Of a stretch of 64,000 nt of DNA, positions 24,544 to 34,045 are shown one piece after another. The number at the start of each line of letters is the position of its first letter. Within the stretch, counting starts at the first letter, position 1. The DNA comes from Dysgonamonadaceae bacterium. GTDB taxonomy: Bacteria; Bacteroidota; Bacteroidia; Bacteroidales; Azobacteroidaceae. The DNA lies in contig JAIRKO010000054.1 in NCBI GenBank assembly GCA_031260045.1, positions 62,001 through 126,000 of the forward strand, in the 5' to 3' direction. A program made the position numbers and the translations under genes. A model generated the notes under the pieces. That model searched no databases. It was not told the origin of the DNA and worked only from the letters and a program-made list of their open reading frames with translations.

Positions 24544-27500
24544 ATGAAGACGATAAAATTAATTGCAATGCTATTGGTTACGGTATCTACAATGGAGGTA
24601 TCGGGTGTTCAGTTTGAATATAATGACGCGACAAAAACGCTGACACTGAAAGAAGACGGACGCGAGCAGACTGAAAGCGGACGCGCCGCAACTCTGGCAG
24701 ATTACCACTGGTATTCTTTTACAGCCCGCATCTATCAGGTGAATTATGTGGTTGCAGAGGAAGGTGTGCAGTACATACTGCCCGACGCATTTGCGGACTA
24801 TGACTATCTGAAAAAAATCACCTTGCCCTCTACGCTGAAATCCGTAGGAGAGAGAGCCTTTCACCGCTGTCCGAATCTGGATACGATCCAGATGAACAAG
24901 TGGGATATGCCTACGGAGTTGAAACCCAACGTGTTTGATTTCGCCGACGACAATCTGTGGGGCACGTACGCGTATCCGTCGGAGGGGCAGTATACGGGTC
25001 GAAAAATCCATATATCCACGTATTTCATACCCCTGTACCAAGAGACTTATGGGACGAGGCATGCTGTTAATATAGTGTCCCGCCCGTGGGCATTAGTGGC
25101 AAATATTGACAACGCCGCAAAAGCAGCAAAATATCAAGAAGCCATCGACAAGATCGACGTGGCGACGAGAATCTTCAATCGCCTTGAGGAGGTGCTCAAC
25201 AAGTACGTCGCCAACAACAAGGGGAGTAGCGCTCAAGAACTAAAAACCTACGCCATTGAGGTGGCACAACTTTTTGCAAGCCAACATTCCGTTTACCCCG
25301 GCATAGCAGTGGAAGAAGAAATCTTTCACGCAATCTCATCCTGCAGCGCCAACGCACAGTTCCTCGTCAACGTCTACTACTCCATCAGCAACATTATAAA
25401 AACATACACCGACATAGCCGATGCAATCAACCTCACCGACGCCCCATATTTTTTCTCTCTTGTTTACTTAGGCGCTACGTCAAATGAAACGCATTTGGCA
25501 TACCCGGTGGATCAATTCGTTGATAAACTCACTACGATTTACTATGGAAAGGACGCAACCACCGTCAACTGGAATACCTTTCCGTGGAAGTACTATCGGA
25601 AAAATTTGGATGTATATGTCTATGACGGAGCAACCATATCGGGAAATTTGCCGGATGGCGTGAGGTTGTTCCTGTACAACGATCATCCCACTCCTCCGGC
25701 AGAATGGGAGGTCATTGCGTCGTATGAGTCTGACAACATAAAACAAACGCTTTATGACGGCAATCACCTTGAGATCGCCGTGGATGACAAATTAGGCCGT
25801 TCAGCAAATTTGCCGATGGCAGACGGGAAGTATGGCTTGCTGAGCCAGTTTCAGGATGTGGTGCAAACAGTGGAGATATCCAATATCAATAAAATAGGCG
25901 CTGATAATTTCTCAGGGATGCGGAATTTATATCATGTTAACACATCTAAATCCAACCCTTGGTTAAGGGAGATTGGTGCGAGCGCCTTTAAGGATTGCGC
26001 CATAGAGAACCTGGAGTTTTATGCGTTAAAGAAAATTCACCTCAAAGCCTTTTACGGCATGGCGAATACGCTCAAAAATTTTACGATACAGATGCCTGAT
26101 ACGTGCTATGTTACTGACGGTTCTTCATACGCCTATGGACCTGAGTTGGTTGACAACCACCTTGTTGTTGGTAATACTGATCAAGATAGAATAAACTGGG
26201 TTTTTCCCCCAACCGACGAATATTTCCCGGACCCGTCGGATCCTGCCTCTACCAGGGGGAATTATTATACGCACTTCAGCCAAGAAATCGGGGTCGACAA
26301 CATTTTCGACAAGCTTAACAACAAAACCCCGAAGCCTTTGCGTTTTTATCTCGGCAAGTCCTTCTATGAATATTATAATCAGGTACTGCACGAAGAAGCA
26401 AGCAAGAAGATAATACCGCCGACTGACGACGAGAACACACTGGCCTTTTGGTTGGAGTTTGTGGACTATGGGCGTTATGTAGCTAATCTGACAGATTGGC
26501 TAAAACAAGCAACGTTTGATTTTGACTTTAAGGATAAACACACTTACCTATCCGTCGGTTTCGGGGAAACCCATCAAATAAAACTAATCAATACCGATGC
26601 AAACCGATCAAAGAAAGTTGATTTTTTCGATTGGTTTGATGGTCGTCAGAGTGATGAGCCGACCAGGGTGAAGGCACACGATGATGATTCACTGAGGGGG
26701 TATTATGGTATAGGCGATCTAATTCCACTCGGGGAGCACGAGTACCGTTTCTCATCCTCCAACCCCGAAGTCGCCACTGTGGACAACACAGGGCTGGTGA
26801 AAACAGGCAACGTACGCGGTACGACAACCATTAAGGTGGAACACGAAAATTTGACCCGAATTGGTTTCATACACACATACGACGCCCCAGGCACGGATAG
26901 ACACTACAAGCAAGCGCCCTACACCAACAATGGTAAGTTGACGATATACGGGACAGCCATCGAATCTTTTGTTGATGGCATGAAAACCCCTTGGCATCAT
27001 CTTCGCGACAATATTGAGTACCTTAATCTTCCCGACATAGAAGTGATAGGCGCGGGCGCTTTTCAGGGATTTAAAAACCTTAAGGGGATTTATGCGCCGA
27101 ACCTCAAAAAGATAGGCGCGGGCGCTTTTATGCAGTGCACCGGCTTGGAAACATTAGAGATTCCGGATGGACTAACAGAAATCGGTGATGCGGCTTTTGG
27201 GTATTGCACTGCGATTCGTTACATTAAGAAAGATGGGGAGACAGGGATTTCTTTCAGTAAACGCCTCGACCCGTTCTACGCATTGGACAAAGACAAGATT
27301 GTGATATTTGGGCGTGGCACCGACGATTGGGCGTTGAACAATTCGCTTAATAACGACTGGTGGGACAGTTTCTCATGGAAAGGTGAAGAGACGAAAATCG
27401 TTACATTCGAGGAGAAGACTATGGTCGCCGATGTGGGAGGGGATACGGTGCGAGTTACCGTAAAATACGAGCCGAGAAATGCGGCGCACCTGCGGTTAGA

Positions 27501-29487
27501 AATCAAAAATTTAAACCCGAATATTGCTCGCATAGTTGCAACCGATGAACACGAATACATTGATATGATTGTGCTTGATAGCGGTACGTGCGAAATTACC
27601 ATAGCCCCGAAATACTGGCTTAAGTATCCGACCGAAAAGATGCGTTTGACAACCCAAAAATCAGCCATTCATCATTTAGATGATTTGTCTGTAGATAAAG
27701 GAACATTGGTTCCGTCTTTCAATAAAGACATTACCAATTATGTACTGAAATTAGACAACCCCAGCGAGACGGATATTGAAATCAAAGCGACGGCGGCACA
27801 TCCAAAAAGTTCCGTAAGCGGCGATGTTGGAAAGAAACACCTCGTTCCGGGCGAAATTTCCGTATTCGTAGTTAATGTAAAAGCCCAAAATCTGACGGAT
27901 GTAAAAACCTATCGGATATCGGTATTAAATCAGGAAGCACACAACAAATATTTGGGATATCTTTCGATACCGGGAGTTAAATTAGAGCCTGAATTTTCGT
28001 ACAACGTGATGGAATACCAAGCCGTTGCGCCATATGCGATGGATCACATTTCAATTCATGCGGAAACGCTTTATCCCAAAAGCACGATAAGCGGCATTTC
28101 GGACAATATCCCGCTGAATTTCGGAATGAATACCCACAGCGTCCACGTAACCGCCAAAGACGGTTCGGTAAATACATACGTGGTGCATATCAATCGGGAG
28201 AGGAGCGCAAAACCCGGTAACATTCGTGTGACGGATTACTATTTATACCCCGCCTATCAACCGAATATTTATGAATACACGCTGCCGGTTTCAACCAGCG
28301 AGGAAGAGATTTTCATAGAAGCGGTGAAGAACGACCCGAACGACCCGCCTGCCACGGGCGACCTCGGCAGTCAGGCATTGCGCGCGGAGGAAAACGTATT
28401 TAGGATTTTCCCCGCCGACAAAACAGCGGACGCAAATGAATACGCCATAACGGTAATAAGGTCGGAGGCAGAGTTAAGCGCCATCCGCATATCCGGCAAG
28501 GCGATAAGAAATTTTGACCCCAAACGGACGAATTATGTTGTCAATGTGTTGGATACCGTAGAAAGTATTAATATTGAGGCGGACGCGAAAGAAAACGGCG
28601 TTCGCGTGTCCGGCGACCTCGGCGAAAAAGAGGTTTCGCAAGGGGAGGAGAACCTGTTTGAGATAAAAACCGAATTGGGTAACAAGAAGGCGGAAAAAAC
28701 CTACCGGATTACAGTGAGGGCGGGGAACTTTCCGAGCCTGCAAAGTCTTGTTGTCGGCGGCGCAAGTATTTATCCGGCATTCAGCCCTGAGGTAACTAAT
28801 TACAAACTTTTTGTTCCGGAAGAGAAAACGCACGTCAACATCTCCGCTGTTGCGGAAGAGAAATACGACGTTTCGGGCGACGTGGGATACTTGGCGGCAG
28901 ACGAAGACACAACCTTTAATATTAAGGTGAAATCGCCGGAAACCGATTTGGAAACGGATTATGAGTTAAGCGTTTTCCGCAGTTCCGTAGGCTTGAAATA
29001 TTTAACGGTAAGCAAAGGGGTACTCATTCCTGAGTTCAGCCCCGATGTAACCCAATACAAATTACTGATTTCGCGATCGGCAACCAACGTGGAAATTGAT
29101 GCGGAATGCGTTGACCCAAGCGGAACCGTACTTGGCGACAAAGGCTTGAAAATCATCAACGCAAAAACGAACGAGTTGAAATTAACTGCCTATACGCAAA
29201 CCGGTAAAAGCACGGATTACACGATAAGCATAGAAAGACACGACGATGCGAATTTCACTACGGATTTAATTGCTCCGGCGGAATCGTATATACGTTGGTC
29301 GGGCGGAACGTTGTACATCCATTCTCCTGAGGCAGAGCGTATCGCAATCTATTCCGTCGACGGCTTGCTGTTGCATGAGTTTTACAAGCCTGCGGGCGAA
29401 CAGGAATTTTATGTCGGATCCGGAAACGGGATACTGATTATAAAAGGAAGTTCCGGTTGGGTGAAAAAGGCGTTGAGAAAGCCGTAA
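24544..29487 (+). CDS. Giant secreted protein: BspA-like leucine-rich repeats, Ig-like domain, six cadherin-like repeats, T9SS-type C-terminus
   Basis: The 1647-residue protein starts with a signal peptide (MKTIKLIAMLLVTVSTMEVSG). BspA-type leucine-rich repeats are seen at residues about 75-115 (LKKITLPSTLKSVGERAF), 460-510 and 830-910 (LKKIGAGAFMQCTGLETLEI). A Big_2-like Ig unit lies near 730-790 (YRFSSSNPEVATVDNTG). Six cadherin-like beta-sandwich repeats fill about 1040-1570, each starting like LxxLxVxxGxLxPxFSPxxTxY. The last 70 residues (IAIYSVDGLLLHEF ... GNGILIIKGSSGWVKKAL) resemble a type IX sorting domain. BspA-like proteins often bind host or microbial surfaces. Its N-terminal half holds the only two GGCC sites found in the window. 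Confidence 0.82.
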   Translation: MKTIKLIAMLLVTVSTMEVSGVQFEYNDATKTLTLKEDGREQTESGRAATLADYHWYSFTARIYQVNYVVAEEGVQYILPDAFADYDYLKKITLPSTLKSVGERAFHRCPNLDTIQMNKWDMPTELKPNVFDFADDNLWGTYAYPSEGQYTGRKIHISTYFIPLYQETYGTRHAVNIVSRPWALVANIDNAAKAAKYQEAIDKIDVATRIFNRLEEVLNKYVANNKGSSAQELKTYAIEVAQLFASQHSVYPGIAVEEEIFHAISSCSANAQFLVNVYYSISNIIKTYTDIADAINLTDAPYFFSLVYLGATSNETHLAYPVDQFVDKLTTIYYGKDATTVNWNTFPWKYYRKNLDVYVYDGATISGNLPDGVRLFLYNDHPTPPAEWEVIASYESDNIKQTLYDGNHLEIAVDDKLGRSANLPMADGKYGLLSQFQDVVQTVEISNINKIGADNFSGMRNLYHVNTSKSNPWLREIGASAFKDCAIENLEFYALKKIHLKAFYGMANTLKNFTIQMPDTCYVTDGSSYAYGPELVDNHLVVGNTDQDRINWVFPPTDEYFPDPSDPASTRGNYYTHFSQEIGVDNIFDKLNNKTPKPLRFYLGKSFYEYYNQVLHEEASKKIIPPTDDENTLAFWLEFVDYGRYVANLTDWLKQATFDFDFKDKHTYLSVGFGETHQIKLINTDANRSKKVDFFDWFDGRQSDEPTRVKAHDDDSLRGYYGIGDLIPLGEHEYRFSSSNPEVATVDNTGLVKTGNVRGTTTIKVEHENLTRIGFIHTYDAPGTDRHYKQAPYTNNGKLTIYGTAIESFVDGMKTPWHHLRDNIEYLNLPDIEVIGAGAFQGFKNLKGIYAPNLKKIGAGAFMQCTGLETLEIPDGLTEIGDAAFGYCTAIRYIKKDGETGISFSKRLDPFYALDKDKIVIFGRGTDDWALNNSLNNDWWDSFSWKGEETKIVTFEEKTMVADVGGDTVRVTVKYEPRNAAHLRLEIKNLNPNIARIVATDEHEYIDMIVLDSGTCEITIAPKYWLKYPTEKMRLTTQKSAIHHLDDLSVDKGTLVPSFNKDITNYVLKLDNPSETDIEIKATAAHPKSSVSGDVGKKHLVPGEISVFVVNVKAQNLTDVKTYRISVLNQEAHNKYLGYLSIPGVKLEPEFSYNVMEYQAVAPYAMDHISIHAETLYPKSTISGISDNIPLNFGMNTHSVHVTAKDGSVNTYVVHINRERSAKPGNIRVTDYYLYPAYQPNIYEYTLPVSTSEEEIFIEAVKNDPNDPPATGDLGSQALRAEENVFRIFPADKTADANEYAITVIRSEAELSAIRISGKAIRNFDPKRTNYVVNVLDTVESINIEADAKENGVRVSGDLGEKEVSQGEENLFEIKTELGNKKAEKTYRITVRAGNFPSLQSLVVGGASIYPAFSPEVTNYKLFVPEEKTHVNISAVAEEKYDVSGDVGYLAADEDTTFNIKVKSPETDLETDYELSVFRSSVGLKYLTVSKGVLIPEFSPDVTQYKLLISRSATNVEIDAECVDPSGTVLGDKGLKIINAKTNELKLTAYTQTGKSTDYTISIERHDDANFTTDLIAPAESYIRWSGGTLYIHSPEAERIAIYSVDGLLLHEFYKPAGEQEFYVGSGNGILIIKGSSGWVKKALRKP

Positions 29488-29524
29488 TATTTCTTGGGCA
29501 AGTAATTGTCGCGAGGCTAAAAAA

Positions 29525-29588
29525 CAAACCGCAGTCGTCATTGCAAACCGCGAAACGGAGAAGCAATGGCGGTTGCGGTTTTTTTGGG
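29525..29588 (+). terminator. Terminator of the 1647-residue protein gene, built on a repeat fragment
   Basis: AAACCGCA and TGCGGTTT form the outer stem and CGTCATTGC / GCAATGGCG the inner one, followed by a run of seven Ts. The inner part resembles the module-one interspersed repeat. Confidence 0.7.
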
Positions 29589-29601
29589 TTCAAAATATTC
29601 T

Positions 29602-29609
29602 TACCTTTG
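29602..29609 (+). promoter_or_regulatory. TACCTTTG promoter element of the Fur-family gene
   Basis: TACCTTTG lies 31 bases before the GTG start. It fixes the start, since in-frame codons further upstream (ATG at 29566) would not be transcribed. Confidence 0.6.
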
Positions 29610-29640
29610 CTCCCGAACAAAAATTCAATTCAAAAACCCT

Positions 29641-30111
29641 GTGGGTAAAAACGACAACAAAAATATTGAACCGGTCAGGCAAAAGTTTTCCGAATATCTC
29701 GCGGCGAACCACTACAGAAAAACGCAGGAAAGGTATGCGATATTGGATATTATCTATTCCGAACAACGTCATTTCGACGTAGATTCTTTGGATGAAGCGT
29801 TGGTCGAAAACAATTTCAGAGTAAGCCGCGCCACTTTATACAACACTTTGCAGTTGCTTACCGATTGCAATCTGGTGATCAAACACCAATTCGGAGAAAA
29901 TATATCGGTCTATGAAAGAGCGTACAATCATGATTTTCATTATCATTTAATTTGTACGAGTTGCCGGAAAATTCAGGTTTATAAAGATGAAAATTTGCAA
30001 TCCGTCATACGAAACGCAAAAATCGGGTCTTTCAAGCCGGCTCACTATAAATTGAATATTTACGGGTTGTGCCGCGCTTGTGCAAGGAAAATTAAAGCGC
30101 GGAATTTGTGA
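29641..30111 (+). CDS. Fur-family metal or peroxide-responsive repressor
   Basis: The 156-residue protein has a winged-helix N-terminus (RKTQERYAILDIIYSEQRHF, then RVSRATLYNTLQLLTDCNLV). The dimerisation domain has HHxH-like ligands (NHDFHYHLICTSCRKIQVY) and a second Cys pair (CRACARK), giving the CxxC ... CxxC structural zinc site. A GTG start at 29641 (VGKNDNKNIEPVRQ) is chosen from the promoter position. Whether it senses iron, zinc or peroxide cannot be read. It stands alone, with no metal transporter beside it. Confidence 0.88.
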   Translation: MGKNDNKNIEPVRQKFSEYLAANHYRKTQERYAILDIIYSEQRHFDVDSLDEALVENNFRVSRATLYNTLQLLTDCNLVIKHQFGENISVYERAYNHDFHYHLICTSCRKIQVYKDENLQSVIRNAKIGSFKPAHYKLNIYGLCRACARKIKARNL

Positions 30112-30189
30112 TGGATTGGGTGTAAATAAGTCATCATTGCAGGATACAACACAATTTATAAATAGCGACTTGAAGTGATAAAAAATCCT

Positions 30190-30197
30190 TAACTTTG
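30190..30197 (+). promoter_or_regulatory. TAACTTTG promoter element of serA
   Basis: TAACTTTG matches TAnnTTTG. It lies 98 bases before the serA ATG; the leader contains a strong hairpin. Confidence 0.55.
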
Positions 30198-30232
30198 CTC
30201 CGGATTAATTTGATGACAAAACAAAAATTTAT

Positions 30233-30279
30233 GCCACGAATGCACGAATAAACACCGATATAATTCGTGTATTCGTGGC
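30233..30279 (+). promoter_or_regulatory. Strong stem-loop in the serA 5' leader
   Basis: GCCACGAATGCACGAAT (30233-30249) pairs over all 17 positions with ATTCGTGTATTCGTGGC (30263-30279), one pair being G-U, around a 13-base loop. It ends 15 bases before the serA ATG. It could attenuate, stabilise the message, or simply be a dispersed repeat: a similar ATTCGTGCATTCGCGGCAAA half is present near 19451. Confidence 0.7.
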
Positions 30280-30294
30280 AAACAAAAACTAAAT

Positions 30295-31221
30295 ATGAAA
30301 GCAAAAATTTTAGTCGCAACAGAAAAGCCGTTTGCAGCGGAAGCCGTTCAAAAAATCAAACAAATCATTGACAACGCAGGGTTTGAATTTCTTTTACTGG
30401 AAAAATACGCCAGTAAACCGCAATTGTTGGAGGCGGTAAAGGAAGCAAACGCCGTCGTCATCCGAAGCGATACGATTGACGCGGAAGTTTTGGACGCTGC
30501 CCGAAACCTGAAAATCGTTGTCCGCGCCGGTTCCGGCTACGACAATGTGGATTTAAACGCCGCTACTTCCCGCAAAATCGTGGTGATGAACACGCCCGGA
30601 CAGAATGCCAATGCGGTTGCCGAACTGGCTTTGGCTTTGATGGTTTATGCCGCCCGCAATTTTTTTGACGGGAGTTCGGGTTCCGAATTGTTGGGAAAGA
30701 AATTAGGCGTTCATGCCTACGGAAATGTCGGGCGGAACGTAGCCCGCATCGCTCACGGCTTCGGGATGGAAATTTATGCTTACGACGCTTATTGCCCCGC
30801 CGAAGCGATTGAAAAAGACGGCGTGAAAGCCGTATCTTCCGCCGAAGAACTCTATAAAACCTGCCGATACGTTTCCTTGCACATTCCGGCAACCGCCGAA
30901 ACGAAAAATGCCATCAACCGCGCTTTGCTGGAAAAAATGCCACCGAAAGCCGTGCTGGTCAACACCGCCCGCCGCGAAGTAATCAACGAAGCCGATTTGC
31001 TGAAAATCATGGAAGAACGCCCCGATTTCAAATACCTGACGGATATTACGCCCGCAAACGACGCGGAGCTGAAAGCAAAATTCCCGAACCGCTATTTTTC
31101 CACCCCGAAAAAGATGGGCGCACAGACTTCGGAAGCCAACAACAATGCGGGAATTGCCGCCGCCAACCAAATCGTGGATTTTTTCAAAACGGGAAACACA
31201 AAATTTCAAGTTAACAAATAA
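30295..31221 (+). CDS. serA: D-3-phosphoglycerate dehydrogenase (ACT-less form)
   Basis: The 308-residue D-2-hydroxyacid dehydrogenase opens serine synthesis by oxidising 3-phosphoglycerate. Seen are RSDTIDAEVLDAARNLKIVV, RAGSGYDNVDLNAA, the NAD loop GKKLGVHAYGNVGRNVARIA, and VSLHIPATAETKNAINRALL with VNTARREVIN. It lacks a C-terminal ACT domain, as in many Bacteroidetes. The usual partner serC is not next to it in this window. Another 2-hydroxyacid substrate is possible but less likely. The next gene starts directly after its stop. Confidence 0.88.
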   Translation: MKAKILVATEKPFAAEAVQKIKQIIDNAGFEFLLLEKYASKPQLLEAVKEANAVVIRSDTIDAEVLDAARNLKIVVRAGSGYDNVDLNAATSRKIVVMNTPGQNANAVAELALALMVYAARNFFDGSSGSELLGKKLGVHAYGNVGRNVARIAHGFGMEIYAYDAYCPAEAIEKDGVKAVSSAEELYKTCRYVSLHIPATAETKNAINRALLEKMPPKAVLVNTARREVINEADLLKIMEERPDFKYLTDITPANDAELKAKFPNRYFSTPKKMGAQTSEANNNAGIAAANQIVDFFKTGNTKFQVNK

Positions 31222-32433
31222 ATGAGCATAAAACTTCGCCTCACAATAACGCAGTTCCTCGAATTTTTCATTTGGGGTTCGTGGCTGATTTCTTTCGGCA
31301 ATTACATGTTCGGTATGGGCATGGGCGACAAAATCGGTACGCTGTTTGCGACTGCCGGCATCGCTTCGTTCATCATGCCTGCGGTTGTCGGCATCGTTGC
31401 CGACCGGTGGGTCAATTCCGAACGGCTGTTGGGTGTTTTGCACCTGCTCGGCGCGGGCTGCCTTTTTGCGGCGTCGCGGGCAACAGGGTTTGACCGGCTC
31501 TACCTGTGCATGTTCCTGAACGCTTTGGTTTTCATGCCGACCATCGGACTGAGTTATTCCGTCTGTTACGGTATTATGGCTAAAAACAACTTGGATACGG
31601 TGAAAGACTTTCCGCCGGTACGTTCGTGGGGGACGGTCGGATTTATCGTTGCCATGTGGATTGTCAACCTTGCGGGCTGGGGAACAAGCCCCAATCAGTT
31701 GTTGCTGGCAAGCGGGGTTTCCCTGTTTTTAGGGATGTATGCGTTTACGCTGCCGCCCTCTCCGCCGACCCGCGCCCGGAAAGGCAGTTCCCTGATTTCC
31801 GTTTTGGGATTAGACGCTTTGGTTTTGTTGAAAGAAAGGAAAATGGCGCTATTTTTCTTCTTTGCCGTATTGCTGGGCATTTGCCTGCAAATCACCAACT
31901 CTTACGGGAGCGCCTTTCTCGGCAGTTTCCGGGCTGATTATCCCCATTCGTTTGCCGTCAAATACAACAATATTTTCCTGTCCGTTTCGCAAATATCGGA
32001 AGCGTTGTTTATTTTGGCAATTCCGTTTTTCCTGCGCCGGTTTGGCATCAAAGCCGTGATGCTGATGAGTTTGGGCGCATGGGTTTTGCGATTCGGGCTG
32101 TTTGGCGCGGGCAGTCCCGAAGGCGTCGGCATGATTTGGCTGACGCTTTCCATGATTATCTACGGGATGGCTTTTGACTTTTTTAACATATCCGGTTCGC
32201 TGTTTATCGAAAAGGAAACGCCTGCGAAATTCCGCTCCAGCGCACAGGGAATACTGATGATGGCGACAAGCGGACTGGGGGCGATTGCCGGTAATTACGG
32301 GGCAGAAAATGTGATTAATCGCTTCACAGAAAACCATGTTACCGACTGGTCGGCGTGCTGGTTTATTTTTGCCGGATATGCGCTGGTTGTCGGGGGTTTG
32401 TTTGCGGTTTTCTTTAAATATGAGCGAGGGTAA
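31222..32433 (+). CDS. Nucleoside transporter, MFS family (NupG-like)
   Basis: The 403-residue protein has twelve predicted membrane segments. The N-terminus LRLTITQFLEFFIWGSWLIS, the motif FPPVRSWGTVGFIVAMW and the later GIKAVMLMSLGAWVLRFGLF are typical of nucleoside:proton symporters of the NupG/XapB group. It probably imports nucleosides with protons. Its ATG abuts the serA stop, so the two genes are one transcript despite unrelated roles. Confidence 0.85.
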   Translation: MSIKLRLTITQFLEFFIWGSWLISFGNYMFGMGMGDKIGTLFATAGIASFIMPAVVGIVADRWVNSERLLGVLHLLGAGCLFAASRATGFDRLYLCMFLNALVFMPTIGLSYSVCYGIMAKNNLDTVKDFPPVRSWGTVGFIVAMWIVNLAGWGTSPNQLLLASGVSLFLGMYAFTLPPSPPTRARKGSSLISVLGLDALVLLKERKMALFFFFAVLLGICLQITNSYGSAFLGSFRADYPHSFAVKYNNIFLSVSQISEALFILAIPFFLRRFGIKAVMLMSLGAWVLRFGLFGAGSPEGVGMIWLTLSMIIYGMAFDFFNISGSLFIEKETPAKFRSSAQGILMMATSGLGAIAGNYGAENVINRFTENHVTDWSACWFIFAGYALVVGGLFAVFFKYERG

Positions 32434-32434
32434 G

Positions 32435-34045
32435 ATGAAACAAATCGCACGGAACATATCCATGAATGTGAAAAAGTTACCGATAGGAATACAGTCATTT
32501 GAGAAATTGCGGGAAAGCGGTTATCTGTATGTCGACAAGACGGAAAGTATTTTCCATATGATTATGTCCGGTAGCGTATATTTCCTTTCCCGTCCTCGTC
32601 GTTTCGGAAAATCGTTGCTTGTCAGCACGCTGGAAGCGCTTTTCAAAGGGAAGAAAGCATTGTTTAAAGGACTTTATATTTACGATAAATGGGACTGGTC
32701 GCAACAATATCCGGTTGTCCGAATCGACTGGACGCTGATAGACCATTCCACACCGGAAAAAATGGAAATTAGTTTAATGGGTTATCTGGAAGAACGCGCC
32801 AAAAATTATCAGATTATATTAACGAAAAAATCAGTTCCCGACCGTTTTAGAGAGTTGATAACTGTTTTACATGAAAAAACCGGTCAAAAAGCAGTCGTGC
32901 TAATTGACGAATACGACAAACCGATTACAAGTCATCTTTTCGATTCCCAATTGAATGCTGTCCGGACGGCTGTGCATGATTTTTACCAAGTACTGAAAGG
33001 TTCGGACGAACATTTGCAGTTTATTTTCCTGACCGGCGTATCCAAATTTTCGGGGCTGTCCGTCTTTTCAGCCTTAAACCAATTGGACGATATCACCCTA
33101 CATGAACAGTTCGCTTCCATATGCGGATACACGCAGGAAGAATTGGAAACTAATTTCTCTGATTATATTGACGATACCGCTGAACATTTGGATATGACCA
33201 AAGACCAACTTCTGGATGAAATCCGTTACTGGTACAACGGCTATACTTGGGACGGGAAAACTTCCATATACAATCCGTTTTCGACGCTGATATTTTTTTC
33301 GGCGCAGGAATTTGCCGGCTACTGGTTTGCTACGGGTACGCCTACTTTTCTGGTAGAGATTATTCAACGGCATAACAGCGCTAACATGATTCTGGAACCG
33401 TTTATTGTCAACGAAGATGTATTTAGGGGATATAATCCTCCGGATATGGAGGAAGCGCCGTTGCTGTTCCAAACCGGTTATTTGACCGTCAAACGGAAAG
33501 AACGGGTTCACGGGATTCCCCGCTATACGCTCGACGTTCCTAATTCGGAAGTAAGAGAGGCGTTCTCAAAATCGCTATTGAATGTCTATGGGAAATATCA
33601 CGGCAACCGGCTTAATGACCTGCGTTGGGCGATGGAACAGCAGATTAACGACTGCGACGAAGCCGGTTTCGCCGTCAGCCTCGAAGTCATGATCGCTACG
33701 GTTCCATACGAACTGCACCGCGCCGACGAGGCATACTATCATACTATGATGCTGATATGGATGCGCCTGCTTGGTTTCAAGATACACGGGGAAACGCCGA
33801 ACAATCGCGGACGTGCGGACGCAGTTTGGGAACAGCCCGAACTGACCGTAATCGCCGAAATAAAATACCATGCCGAAAAAAAGACCGACGTGCTGCTCCA
33901 AGAAGCAATGACGCAAATACACGAACGACGGTATTATAATGCCTATACGGGAAAAATAATTCTTTTGGGTATCGCTTTTTCCGGTAAGGAAGTCGGTTGC
34001 CGGATGGAGGAGTTGAATCGCAAAGCGCAATCAAAAAACATTTAA
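32435..34045 (+). CDS. AAA-ATPase-like / PD-(D/E)XK nuclease domain protein (DUF1703 family)
   Basis: The 536-residue protein opens with the family signature KKLPIGIQSFEKLRESGYLY then VDKT, a Walker A-like RPRRFGKSLLVSTLEALF, and a Walker B-like AVVLIDEYDKPI. The C-terminus holds a nuclease-like motif (GRADAVWEQPELTVIAEIKY). Such proteins are multi-copy in Bacteroidetes and of unknown role; defence or mobile-element functions have been suggested. The start at 32435 overlaps nothing; ATG 32462 (MNVKKLPIG) is an alternative. The 3' end overlaps the convergent pepP gene by 4 bases. Confidence 0.82.
   Translation: MKQIARNISMNVKKLPIGIQSFEKLRESGYLYVDKTESIFHMIMSGSVYFLSRPRRFGKSLLVSTLEALFKGKKALFKGLYIYDKWDWSQQYPVVRIDWTLIDHSTPEKMEISLMGYLEERAKNYQIILTKKSVPDRFRELITVLHEKTGQKAVVLIDEYDKPITSHLFDSQLNAVRTAVHDFYQVLKGSDEHLQFIFLTGVSKFSGLSVFSALNQLDDITLHEQFASICGYTQEELETNFSDYIDDTAEHLDMTKDQLLDEIRYWYNGYTWDGKTSIYNPFSTLIFFSAQEFAGYWFATGTPTFLVEIIQRHNSANMILEPFIVNEDVFRGYNPPDMEEAPLLFQTGYLTVKRKERVHGIPRYTLDVPNSEVREAFSKSLLNVYGKYHGNRLNDLRWAMEQQINDCDEAGFAVSLEVMIATVPYELHRADEAYYHTMMLIWMRLLGFKIHGETPNNRGRADAVWEQPELTVIAEIKYHAEKKTDVLLQEAMTQIHERRYYNAYTGKIILLGIAFSGKEVGCRMEELNRKAQSKNI

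Noticed and set aside
30134..30319. Leftward frame opposite the serA leader
   Set aside because: It is made by the hairpin repeat and A/T-rich leader, and lies antisense to the serA start.
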